DNA of 64,000 bases from Chamaelirium japonicum (taxonomy: Eukaryota; Streptophyta; Magnoliopsida; Liliales; Melanthiaceae), in assembly GCA_947650365.1 (NCBI GenBank), contig CANTAL010000206.1, positions 186,001-250,000 on the forward strand, in the 5' to 3' direction. Both the position numbers and the translations under genes were made by a program. The number at the start of each line of letters is the position of its first letter. Within the stretch, counting starts at the first letter, position 1. This document shows, piece after piece, positions 51,276 through 64,000 of the stretch. A model generated the notes under the pieces. It searched no databases, was not told where the DNA came from, and saw only the letters and a program-made list of their open reading frames with translations.

Positions 51276-54200
51276 TACGAATGAATTAAAATGGATCATA
51301 CAAATGAATTAGAAAGGTTACATCCATGAGAATTAATTAGAATAGATCGTACGAATGAATTAGAATGGATCATTCGAATGAATTTGAATGGATCGTACGA
51401 ATGAATTAGAATGGATCGAACGAATGAATTAGAATGGATACATTCGAGCGAATGAATTAGAATAGATCGTAGGAATGAATTAGAATGGATCATACGAATG
51501 AATTATAATGGATACATTCGTGCGAATGAATTAGAAGAGATCGTAGGAATGAATTAGAATGGATCGTACGAATGAACTAGAATGGATACATTCGTGCGAA
51601 TGAATTAGAATGGATCATATGAAAGAATTAGAATGGATCGTGCGAATGAATTAGAAAGGATCGTACAAATGAATTAGAATGGATATATTCGTGCGAATGA
51701 ATTAGAATGGATCGTACGAATGAATTAGACTGGATCGTACGAATAAATTAGAATGGATACATTCATGCAAATGAATTAGAATGGATCGTACGAATGAATT
51801 AGAAAGGATCGTATGAACGAATTAGAATGGATCCTACGAATGAACTAGAATGGATACATTCGAGCGAATGAATTAGAATAGATCGTGCGAATAAATTAGA
51901 ATGGATCATACAAATGAATTAGAATAGATATATTCATGCGAATGAATTAGAATGGATCGTACGAATGAATTAGAATGGATCGTGCGAATGAATTAGAATG
52001 GATCATAGGAATGAATTAGAATGGATACATTTGTGCGAATGAATTAGAATGGATCGTACGAATGAATTAGAATGGATACATTCGAGAGAATGAATTAGAA
52101 TGGATCGTACGAATGAATTAGAATGGATCATAGGAATGAATTAGAATGGATCGTGCAAATGAATTAAATGGATCGTACGAACGAATTAGAATGGATCGCA
52201 CGAATGAATTAGAATGGATACATTTGTGCGAATGAATTAGAATGGATCGTACGAATGAATTAGAATGGATCGTACGAATGTATTAGAATGGATCGTACGA
52301 ATGAATTAGAATGGATATATTCAAGCGAATGAATTAGAATGGATCGTGCGATGAATTAGAATGGATCATACAAATGAATTAGAATGGATTCTAAACCATT
52401 CGTACGATCCATTCTAATCTATTCTAATTCATTCGCACAAATGTATCCATTCAAATTCATTCTCACAAATGTAACATTTCTAATTCATTTGTATGATCCA
52501 TTCTAATTCATTCGTACGATCCATTCTAATCCATTCGTACGATCCATTCTAATCCATTCGTACGATACATTCTAATCCATTCGTACGATCCATTCTAATC
52601 CATTCGTACGATCCATTCTAATTCATTCTCACAAATGTAACCTTTCTAATTAATTTGTATGATCCATTCTAATTCATTCGTACGATCCATTCTAATCCAT
52701 TCGTACGCTCCATTCTAATCCATTTGTACGATCCATTCTAATTCATTCGCAAGAATGCAACCATTCTAATTCATTCGTACGATCCATTCTAATTTATTCC
52801 TACGATCCATTCTAATTCATTTGCACGAATGTATCCATTCTAATTCATTTGCACGATCCATTCTAATTCATTCCTATGATCCATTCTAATTCATTCGTAC
52901 GATCCATTCTAATTTATTCTCTCGAATGTATCCATCCTAATTCATTCGTACGATCCATTCTAACTCATTCGTACGATCCATTCTAATTTATTCACACGAA
53001 TGTAACATTTCTAATTCATTTGTATGATCCATTCTAATCCATTCGTACGATCCATTCTAATCCATTCGTACGATCCATTCTAATCCTTTTGTACGATCCA
53101 TTCTAATTCATTCGCATGAATTGAATGAATTAGAATGGATCGTACGAATGAATTAGAATGGATCGTGCGAATGAATTAGAATGGATCAAACGAATGAATT
53201 AGAATAGATACATTTGTGCGAATGAGTTAGAATGGATCATACGAATGAATTAGAATGGATCGTACGAATGAATTAGAATGGATCAAACGAATGTATTAGA
53301 ATGGATCGTGCGAATGAATTAGAATGGATTGTACGAATGAATTAGAATGGATACATTCGAGCGAATGAATTAGAATAGATCGTAGGAATGAATTAGAATG
53401 GATCATACGAATGAATTAGAATGGATCGTGCGAATAAATTAGAATGGATTGTACGAATGAATTAGAATGGATACATTCGTGCGAATGAATTAGAATGGAT
53501 CGTACGATTCATTCTAATTCATTCGTACGATCCATTCTAATGCATTCGTATGATTCATTCTAAGTCATTCGTACGATCCATTCTAATTCATTCGTACGAT
53601 CCATTCTAATTCATTCGTATGATCCATTCTAACTCATTCGATGGATCCATTCTAATTCATTCGTACGATCCTTTCTAATTCATTCGCACGATCCATTCTA
53701 ATTTATTCGTACGATCCATTCTAATACATTCCTATGATCCATTCTAATTCATTCGCACGACTGTATCCATTCTAATTCATTTGCACGATCCATTCTAATT
53801 CATTCCTATGATCCATTCTAATTCATTCGTATGATCCATTCTAATTCATTCGCTCGAATGTATCCATTCTAATTCATTCGCACGATCCATTCTAATTCAT
53901 TCGTATGATCCATTCTAATTTTTCGTTCAAATATATCCATTCTAATTATTCGTTCAAATATATCCATTCTAATTCATTCGTACGATCCATTCTAATTCAT
54001 TCGCACGATCCATTCTAATTCATTCGTACGATCCATTCTAATTCATTCGTACGATCAATTCTAATTCATTCGTACAATCCATTCTAATTCAGTCGTATGA
54101 ATGTATCATACGAATGAATTAGAATGGATCATTGGAATGAATTAGAATGGATCGTGCAAATGAATTAGAATGGATACATTCGTGCGAATGAATTAGAATG

Positions 54201-57200
54201 GATCGTAGGAATGAATTAGAATGGATCGTACGAATGAATTAGAATGGTTACATTCGTGCGAATGAATTAGAATGGATCGTACTAATGGATTAGAATGGAT
54301 CGAACGAATGGATTAGAATGGATCGTACTAATGAATTAGAATGGATCGTACAAATGAATTAGAAAGGTTACATTTGTGAGAATGAATTATAATGGATCGT
54401 ACGAATGAATTAGAATGGATCGTACGAATGGATTAGAATGGATCGTATGGATCGTACGAATGGATTAGAATGGATCGTACGAATGGATTAGAATGCATTG
54501 TACGAATGAATTAGAATGGATCGTACGAATGAATTAGAATGGATACATTCGTGCGAATGAATTAGAATAAATTGTACGTATGAATTAGAATGGATCATGC
54601 GAATGAACTAGAATGGATACATACATTCATGCGAATGAATTAGAATGGATCGTATGAATGAGTTAGAATGGATCGTATGAATGAATTAGAATGGAATGCA
54701 TGAATGAATTAGAATGGATCATACGAATGATTTGGAATGGATCGTACGAATGAATTAGAATGGATACGTTCATGCAAATGAATTAGAATGGATCGTACGA
54801 ATGAATTAGAATGGATCATACGAATGAATTAGAATGGATCGTGCGAATGAATTAGAATGGATCGTGCGAATAAATTAGAATGGATACATTCGTACAAATG
54901 AATTAGAATGGATCGTGCGAATGAATTAGAATGGATCATACGAATGAATTAGAATGGATACCATTGTGCGAATGAATTAGAATGGATCGTATGAATGAAT
55001 TAGAATGAATCATACGAATGAATTAGAATGGATCATACAAATGAATTAGAATACATGATGTGAATGAATTAGAATGGATCGTACGTTTGAATTAGATTGG
55101 ATTGTGCGAATGAATTAGAATGGATACATTCGTGTGAATGAATTAGAATAGATCGTATGAATGAATTAGAATGGATCGTACGAATGAATTAGAATGGATA
55201 CATTTGTACGAATGAATTAGAATGGATCGTACAAATGAATTAGAATGGATCGTACGAATGAATTAGAATGGATAGTGCGAATGAATTAGAATGGATCGTA
55301 CGAATGAATTAGAATCGATTGTATAAATGAATTAGAATAGATCGTGCGAATGAATTAGAATGGATCGTACGAAAGAATTAGAATGGTTCGTACGAATGAA
55401 TTAGAATGGATCATACGAATGAATTAGAATCATTCGTGCAAATGAATTAGAATGGATCGTACGAATGAATTAGAATGGATACATTTGTGCGATGAATAAG
55501 AATGGAGCGTACGAATGAATTAGAATGGAGCGTACGAATGAACTAGAATGGATACATTCGTGCGAATGAATTAGAATGGATCATATGAAAGAATTAGAAT
55601 GGATCGTGCGAATGAATTAGAATGGATCGTGCGAATGAATTAGAATGGATCGTACGAACAAATTAGAATAGATCGTACGAACAAATTAGAATGGATCAAA
55701 TGAACGAATTAGAATGGATCGTACGAATGAATTAGAATGGATACATTCGTACGATCCATTCTAATTCATTCGTACAATCCATTCTTATTCATTCGTACGA
55801 TCCATTCAAATTCATTCGCATGATCCATTCTAATTCATTCGTACGATCCATTCTAATTCATTCTCACGAATGTAACCTTTCTAGTTCATTTGTTTGATCC
55901 ATTCTAATTCATTCATACGATCCATTCTAATCCATTCGTATGATCCATTCTAATCCTTTCGTACGATCCATTCTAATTCATTCATACGATTCATTCTAAT
56001 TCATTCTCACAAATGTAACCTTTCTAATTTATTTGTACGATCCATGCTAATTCATTCGTACGATCCATTCTAATCCATTCGTACGATCCATTCTAATTCA
56101 TTCGCACGAATGTAACCATTCTAATTCATTCGTACGATCTATTCTAATTCATTCCTACGATCCATTCTAATTCATTCGCATGAATGTATCCATTCTAATT
56201 CATTTGCACGATCCATTCTAATCCATTCCTATGATCCATTCTAATTCATTCGTACGATCCATTCTAATTCATTCGCTCGAATGTATCCATTCTAATTCAT
56301 TCGTACGATCCATTCTAATTCGTTCATACGACCCATTCTAATTCGTTCGTACAATCCATTCTAATTCGTTTGTATGATCCATTCTAATTCATTCACACGA
56401 TTCATTCTAATTCATTTGTACGATCCATTGTAATTCATTCGCATGATCCATTCTAATTCATTCGTATGATACATTCGTGCGAATGAATTAGAATGGATCG
56501 TACGAATGAATTAGAATTAATCGTACGAATGAATTAGTATAGATCGTGCGAATAAATTAGAATGGATCATACGAATGAATTAGAATAGATATATTCATGC
56601 GAATGAATTAGAATGGATCGTACGAAAGAATTAGAATGGATCGTGTGAATGAATGAGAATGGATCATATGAATAAATTAGAATGGATCATACGAATGAAT
56701 TAAAATGGATACATTTGTGCGAATGAATTAGAATGGATCATACGATTGAATTAGAATGGATCATGCGAATGAATTAGAATGGATCGTACGAATGGATTAG
56801 AATAGATCATAGGAATGAATTAGAATGGATCGTGCAAATGAATTAGAATTGATACATTCGTGTGAATGAATTAGAATGGATCGTAGGAATGAATTAGAAT
56901 GGATCGTACGAATGAATTAGAATGGTTACATTCGTGTGAATGAATTAGAATGGATCGTACGAATGGATTAGAATGGATCGTACGAATGGATTAGAATGGA
57001 TCATACAAATGAATTAGAAAGGTTACATTCGTGAGAATGAATTAGAATGGATCGTACGAATGAATTAGAATGGATCATGCGAATGAATTTGAATGGATCG
57101 TACAAACGAATTAGAATAGATCGAACGAATGAATTAGAATGGATACATTCGAGCGAATGAATTAGAATAGATCGTAGGAATGAATTAGAATGGATCATAC

Positions 57201-60200
57201 GAATGAATTAGAATGGATCGTGCGAATGAATTAGAATGGATTGTATGAATGAATTAGAATGGATACATTCATGCGAATGAATTAGAATGGATCGGACGAA
57301 TGAATTAGAATGGATCATACGATTCATTCTAATTCATTCGTATGATCCATTCTAATGCATTCGTACGATTCATTCTAATTCATTCGCACGATCAATTCTA
57401 ATTCATTCGTATGATCCATTCTAATTTATTTGCACGAATATACGATCCATTCTAAATTATTCGCAAGAATGTATCCATTCTAATTCATTCATACAATCCA
57501 TTCTAATTTATTCGTACAAATGTATCCATTCTAATTCATTCGTACGATCCATTCTAATTCATTCGTACGATTCATTCTAATTCGTTCGTACGATCCATTC
57601 TAATTCATTCGTACGATCCATTCTAATTCCTTCGTACGATCCATTCTAATTCATTCGTACAATCCATTCTAATTCATTCTCATGATCCATTCTAATTCAT
57701 TCGCATGATCCATTCTAATTCATTCCTACGATCTATTCTAATTCATTCGCTCAAATGTATCCATTATAATTCATTCGTTCGATCCATTCTAATTCATTCG
57801 TACGATCCATTCAAATTCATTCGCATGATCCATTCTAATTCATTCGTACGATCCATTCTAATTCATTCTCACGAATGTAACCTTTCTAATTTATTTGTAT
57901 GATCCATTCTAATTCATTCGTACGATCCATTCTAATCCATTCGTACGATCCATTGTAATTCATTCATACAATCCATTCAGATTCATTCACACAAATGTAT
58001 CCATTCAAATTCATTCGTACGATCCATTCTAATTAATTCGCACGATCTATTCTAATTCAGTCGTATGAATGTATAGATCGTGCGAATGAATTATAATGGA
58101 TCGTACGAATGAATCAGAAAGGTTACATTCGTGAGAATGAATTAGAATGGATCGTACGAATGAATTTGATTGGATACATTTGTGCGAATGAATCTGAATG
58201 GATTGTATGAATGAATTACAATGGATCGTACAAATGAATTAGAATGGATCGTACGAATGAATTAGAAATGAATTAGAATGGATCGTACGAATGAATTAGA
58301 ATGGATACATTCAAGCGAATTAATTAGAATGGATCGTACGAATGAATTAGAATGGATCATAGGAATGAATTAGAATGGATCGTGCAAATGAATTAGAATG
58401 GATACGTTCGTGCGAATGAATTAGAATGGATCGTAGGAATGAATTAGAATGGATCGTACGAATGAATTCGAATGGTTACATTCGTGCGAATGAATTAGAA
58501 TGGATCGTACGAATGAATTAGAATGGATCGTGCGAATGAATTAGAATGGATTGTATGAATGAACTAGAATGGATACATTCGTGCGAATGAATTAGAATAG
58601 ATCATATGAAAGAATTAGAATGGATCGTACAAATGAATTAGAATGGATCGTACGAATGAATTAGAATAGATCATGCAAATGAATTAGAATGGATTGTACG
58701 AATGAATTAGAATGGATACATTTGTGCGAATGAATTAGAATGGATCGTGCGAATGAATTAAAATGGATCGTACGAATGAATTAGAATGGTTATATTTATG
58801 CAAATGAATTAGAATGGATCGAACGAATGAATTAGAAAGGATACATTTGTGCGAATGAATTAGAATGGATCGTGCGAATGAATTAGAATGGATCGTACGA
58901 ATGAATTAGAATGGTTACATTCTTGCGAATGAATTAGATTGGATCATACGAATGAATTAGAATGGATCGAACGAATGAATTAGAATGGATACATTCGAGC
59001 GAATGTATTAGAATGGATCGTACGAATGAATTAGAATGCATCCACCGAATGAGTTAGAATGGATCATGCGAATGAATTAGAATGGATCGTATGAATGAAT
59101 TAGAATGGATACATTCGTGCTAATGAGTTAGAATGGATCATACGAATGAATTAGAATGGATCGTATGAATGAATTAGAATGGATTATGCGAATAAATTAG
59201 AATGGATCGTATGAATGAATAAGAATGGATCGTACGAATGAATTAGACTGGATCTTGTGAATGAATTAGATTGGATCGTATATTCGTGCAAATAAATTAG
59301 AATGGATCGTACAAATGAATTAGAATGGATCGTACGAATGAGTTAGAATGGATCGTGCGAATGAATTAGAATGGATCGTACGAATGAATTAGAATGGATC
59401 CACCGAATGAGTTAGAATGGATCATACGAATGAATTAGAATGGATCGTACGAATGAATTAGAATGGATTATGCGAATGAATTAGAATGGATTCGTGCGAA
59501 TGAATTAGAATGGATCGTACGAATGAATTAGAATGGATCATACAAATGAATTAGAAAGGTTACATTTGTGAGAATGAATTAGAATAGATCGTATGAACGA
59601 ATTAGAATAGATCGTACGAATGAATTAGAATGGATACATTCGAGCGAATGAATTAGAATAGATCGTAGGAATGAGTTAGAATGGATCATACGAATGAATT
59701 AGAATGGATCGTACGAATTAATTAGAATGGATTGTGCGAATGAATTAGAATGGATCATATGAATGAATAAGAATGGATCGTACGAATGAATTAGAATGGA
59801 TCGTGCGAATGAATTAGAATGAATCGTACGAATGCATTAGAATGGATCGTACGAATGAATTAGAATGAATCGTACGATCCATTCAAATTCATTCGCACGA
59901 ATGTATCCATTCTAATTCATTCGTACAATCCATTCTAATTCATTCGCACGATCCATTCTAATTCATTCATATGATCCATTCTAATTCATTCCTACGATCT
60001 ATTCTAATTCATTCGCTCGAATGTATCCATTCTAATTCATTCGTACGATCCATTCTAATTCGTTCATACGATCTATTCTAATTCATTCGTACGATCCATT
60101 CTAATTTATTCGTACGATCCATTCTAATTCATTCGTACGATCTATTCTAATTCATTCGTACGATCCATTCTAATTCTTTCTCACAAATGTAACCTTTCTA

Positions 60201-60335
60201 ATTCATTTGTACGATCCATTCTAATTCATTTGCACGATCCGTTCTAATTCATTCGTACGAATCTATCCATTCTAATTTATTCGTACGATCCATTCTAATT
60301 CGTTCGCACGAATGTAACCATTCTAATTCATTCGT

Positions 60336-60436
60336 ACGAATGAATGCATTAGAATGGATCGTACGAACGCATTAGAATGGATCGTACGAATGAATGCATT
60401 AGAATGGATCGTACGAATGAATGCATTAGAATGGAT
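60336..60436 (+). repeat. Local expansion of a 27-bp variant unit
   Basis: Units GAATGAATGCATTAGAATGG with GATCGTAC (27 bp) alternate with a short GAACGCATTAG form. The GAATGAATGCATTAG form is seen only here, directly at a strand-change point. Confidence 0.8.
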
Positions 60437-61229
60437 CGTACGAACGCAAATGAATTCGAATGGATCGTACGAATGAATTAGAATGGATCATACGAATGAA
60501 TTAGAATGGATCGTGCGAATTAATTAGAATGGATCGCGCGAATGAATTAGAATGGATCGTGCGAATGAATTAGAATGGATACATTCGTACAAATGAATTA
60601 GAATGGATCGTACAAATGAATTAGAATGGATCATATGAATGAATTAGAATGGATACATTTGTACGAATGAATTAGAATAGATATATTTGTGCGAATGAAT
60701 TAGATTGCATCGTACGAATGAATTAGAATGGATACAATCGTGCGAATGAATTAGAATGGATCGTACGAATGAATTAGAATGGATCGTACAAATGAATTAG
60801 AAAGGTTACATTTGTGAGAATGAACTAGAATGGATCGTACGAATGAATTAGAATAGATCGTACGAATGAATTAGAATGGATCATACAAATAAATTAGAAT
60901 GGATCGTATGAATGAATTAGAATGGATCGTATGAACGAATTAGAATGGATCGTACGAATGAATTAGAATGGACACATTTGAGCGAATGAACTAGAATAGA
61001 TCATAGGAATGAATTAGAATGGATCATACGAATGAATTAGAATGGATCATACGAATGAATTAGAATGGTTACATTCGTACGATCCATTCTAATCCATTCG
61101 TACGATCCATTCTAATTCATTCGCACGATCCGATCCATTCTAATCCATTCCTACAATCCATTCTAATTCATTCGTACGATCCATTCTAATTTATTCTCGC
61201 AAATGTAACCTTTCTAATTCATTTGTATA

Positions 61230-62719
61230 ATCCATTCTAATTCATTCGTACGATCCATTCTAATCCATTCATACGATCCATTCTAATCCATTCGTACCAT
61301 CTATTCTAATTCATTCGCATGAATGTAACCATTCTAATTCATTCGTACGATTCATTCTAATTCATTCGCACGATCCATTCTAATTCATTCGCATAAATAT
61401 ATCCGTTCTAATTCATTCGTACGATCCATTCTAATCCATTGAAATGTATCCATTCTAATTCATTCGTACGATCCATTCTAATTCATTCTCATGATCCATT
61501 CTAATTCATTCCTACGATCTATTCTAATTCATTCGCTCGAATGTATCCATTCTAATTCATTCTAATTCTAATTAGAATGGATCATACGAATGAATTAGAA
61601 TGGATTGTACGAATGGATTAGAATGGATCATAGGAATGAATTAGAATGGATCGAGCGAATGAATCAGAATGGATAGTACGAATGAATTAGAATGGATCCA
61701 CCGAATGAGTTAGAATGGATCATAAGAATGAATTAGAATGGATCGTACAAATGAATTAGAATGGATTGTGCGAATGAATTAGAATAGATCGTATGAATGA
61801 ATTAGAATGGATCCACCGAATGAGTTAGAATGGATCATACGAATGAATTAGAAAGGATCGTACAATGAATTAGAATGGATTGTGCAAATGAATTAGAATA
61901 GATCGTATGAATGAATTAGAATGGATCGTACGAATGAATTAGAATAGCTCATACAAATGAATTAGAATGAATCGTACGAATGAATTAGAATGGTTACATT
62001 CGTGCGAATGAATTAGAATGGATCATACGATTGAATTAGAATGGATCGTACGAATGAATTAGAACAGATCGTACGAATGAATTAGAATGGATACATTCGA
62101 GTGAATGAATTAGAATGGATCGTACGAATGAATTAGAATGGATCATACGAATGAATTAGAAGGGATCGTACAAATGAATTATAATTGGAATGGATCGTAC
62201 GAATGAATTAGAATACATCATGTGAATGAATTAGAATGGATCGTACGTTTGAATTAGATTGGATTGTGCGAATGAAATAGAATAGATACATTCTAATTCA
62301 TTCCCACGATCCATTCTAATTCATTCCTATGATCCATTCTAATCCATTCGTACGATCCATTCTAATTCATTCGTATGATCCATTCTAATTAGAATTAGAA
62401 TGAATTAGAATGGATACATTCGAGCGAATGAATTAGAATAGATCGTCGGAATGAATTAGAATGGATCATACGAATGAATTAGAATGGATCGTATGAATGA
62501 ATTAGAATGGATACATTCGAATGGATTAGAATGGATCGTACGAATGAATTAGAATGGATATATTTATGCGATTGATTTAGAATGGATCGTGCGAATGAAT
62601 TAGAATTAATCGTACGAATGAATTAGAATGGTTACATTCGTGCGAACGAATTAGAATGGATCGTACGAATGAATTAGAATGGATCGTAGGAATGAATTAG
62701 AATGGATCGTATGAATAAT
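61230..62719. repeat. 1.5-kb higher-order repeat spanning an inversion, copy 1
   Basis: A block holding minus-oriented satellite, the junction TTCTAATTAGAA (about 61571) and plus-oriented satellite recurs about 1501 bp downstream. Shared private variants include GCATAAATAT (61391/62892), CCACCGAATGAGTTAG and AATTGGAATGG (about 62183/63685). This copy has an extra inverted segment of about 0.1 kb at 62291-62390. Outer limits are approximate. Confidence 0.75.
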
Positions 62720-64000
62720 TCATTCGTACGATCCATTCTAATTCATTCGTACGATCCATTCAAATCCATTCGTACGATCCATTCTAATCCATTCGTACGA
62801 TCCATTCTAATTCATTCGCACGAATGTAACCATTCTAATTCATTCGTACGATTCATTCTAATTCATTCGCACGATCCATTCTAATTCATTCGCATAAATA
62901 TATCCATTCTAATTCATTCGTACGATCCATTCTAATCCATTCGAATGTATCCATTCTAATTCATTCGTACGATCCATTCTAATTCATTCGTATGATCCAT
63001 TCTAATTCATTCCTACGATCTATTCTAATTCATTCGCTCGAATGTATCCATTCTAATTCATTCTAATTCTAATTAGAATGGATCATACGAATGAATTAGA
63101 ATGGATCGTACGAATGGATTAGATTGGATCATAGGAATGAATTAGAATGGATCGTGCGAATGAATTAGAATGGATCGTACGAATGAATTAGAATGGATCC
63201 ACTGAATGAGTTAGAATAGATCATATGAATGAATTAGAATGGATCGTACGAATGAATTAGAATGGATTGTGCGAATGAATTAGAATAGATCGTATGAATG
63301 AATTAGAATGGATCCACCGAATGAGTTAGAATGTATCATACGAATGAATTAGAATGGATCGTACGAATGAATTAGAATGGATTGTGCGAATGAATTAGAA
63401 TAGATCATATGAATGAATTAGAATGGTTCGTACGAATGAATTAGAATAGCTCATACGAATGAATTAGAATGAATCGTACGAATGAATTAGAATGGTTATA
63501 TTCGTGCGAATGAATTAGAATAGATCATACGAATGATTTAGAATGGATCGTACGAATGAATTAGAATAGATCGTACGAATGAATTAGAATGGATACATTC
63601 GAGCGAATGAATTAGAATGGATCGTTCGAATGAATTAGAATGAATCATACGAATGAATTAGAATGGAACGTACGAATTAATTAGAATTGGAATGGATCGT
63701 ACGAATGAATTAGAATACATCATGTGAATGAATTAGAATGGATGGTATGTTTGAATTAGATTGGATTGTGCGAATGAATTAGAATGGATACATTCGTACG
63801 AATGAATTAGAATAGATCGTAGGAATGAATTAGAATGGATCATACGAATGAATTAGAATGGATCGTACGAATGAATTAGAATGGATACATTCGAATGTAT
63901 TAGAATGGATCGTACGAATGAATTAGAATGGATATATTTATGCGAATGAATTAGAATGGATCGTGCGAATGAATTAGAATGAATCGTACGAATGAATTAG
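62720..64000. repeat. 1.5-kb higher-order repeat spanning an inversion, copy 2
   Basis: Second copy of the block above, including the same inversion junction at about 63072. It lacks the small inverted insert, as shown by GATACATTCGAATG lying only 1374 bp after its counterpart at 62511. It is cut by the window edge. Confidence 0.75.

Larger units (their letters stand above)
51276..64000. repeat. 23/28-bp satellite array, right block B, to window end
   Basis: Satellite only. Strand changes lie near 51276, 52391, 53120, 53504, 54105, 55751, 56473, 57320, 58073, 59875, 60336, 61079, 61571, 62291, 62390, 62719 and 63072; the last block is plus-oriented and runs off the window. A ~200-bp composite block at 57001-57198 is nearly the same as 35153-35350 and 51296-51493, and an inverted relative lies at 57705-57902. 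Confidence 0.97.

Noticed and set aside
1..64000. Relation to human GGAAT satellites or to telomeric repeats
   Set aside because: GAATG-like pieces occur, but the period is 23/28 bp with a conserved AATTAGAATGG core. No TTTAGGG or TTAGGG runs are present and the embedded element is of plant type.
1..64000. CENP-B box in the satellite
   Set aside because: No unit contains the conserved TTCG...CGGGA pattern; the TTCG in the repeat is only part of the linker.

Overview
The window is plant nuclear heterochromatin. It is one long array of a short AT-rich satellite (basic unit 23 bp, with a 28-bp variant) that runs off both ends. A single 13.15-kb Ty3/Gypsy LTR retrotransposon of the Tat type (16167-29318) interrupts it. 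I see no cellular gene, tRNA or rRNA. The plant assignment rests on the retroelement: tRNA-Asp-like primer site, no chromodomain, a second RNase H after the RT, and an extra gene between pol and the 3' LTR. I cannot name the species.

Layout. 1-16166: satellite whose orientation flips about 21 times. 16162-16166: left target-site duplication. 16167-17248: complete 3' LTR (1082 bp; the element reads on the minus strand). 17249-17260: polypurine tract. 17386-18130: five copies of a 145-147-bp tandem repeat. 18429-18436: TATA box of a plus-strand gene. 18532-21477: that gene, antisense to gag-pol, with a 78-bp phase-0 intron and three nonsense mutations. 21836-22191: 78-bp tandem repeats between the two convergent genes. 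22300-28266: degenerate gag-pol (minus strand; Gag, protease, RT, RNase H, second RNase H, integrase) with seven nonsense mutations and two frameshifts. 28337-28354: primer binding site. 28357-28892: 5' LTR cut off inside U3. 28893-29318: a piece of the same LTR in inverted orientation. 29319-29323: right target-site duplication. 29319-64000: satellite with about 39 more flips and several higher-order duplications.

Most notable points. (1) Both outer ends of the retroelement are U5 ends. The right end is a 433-bp inverted LTR segment joined at the 7-bp microhomology AGCTCGC, yet the whole is flanked by a near-perfect 5-bp duplication that restores the satellite phase. This looks like a snap-back reverse-transcription product that was integrated. 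(2) The antisense gene has its own TATA box, repeats and palindromes upstream, and a spliceable intron. (3) The satellite flips strand about 60 times in 51 kb, often exactly at its own short palindromes. The element appears dead: all ten nonsense changes can be explained by single C-to-T or G-to-A transitions, as expected for methylated, silenced DNA.
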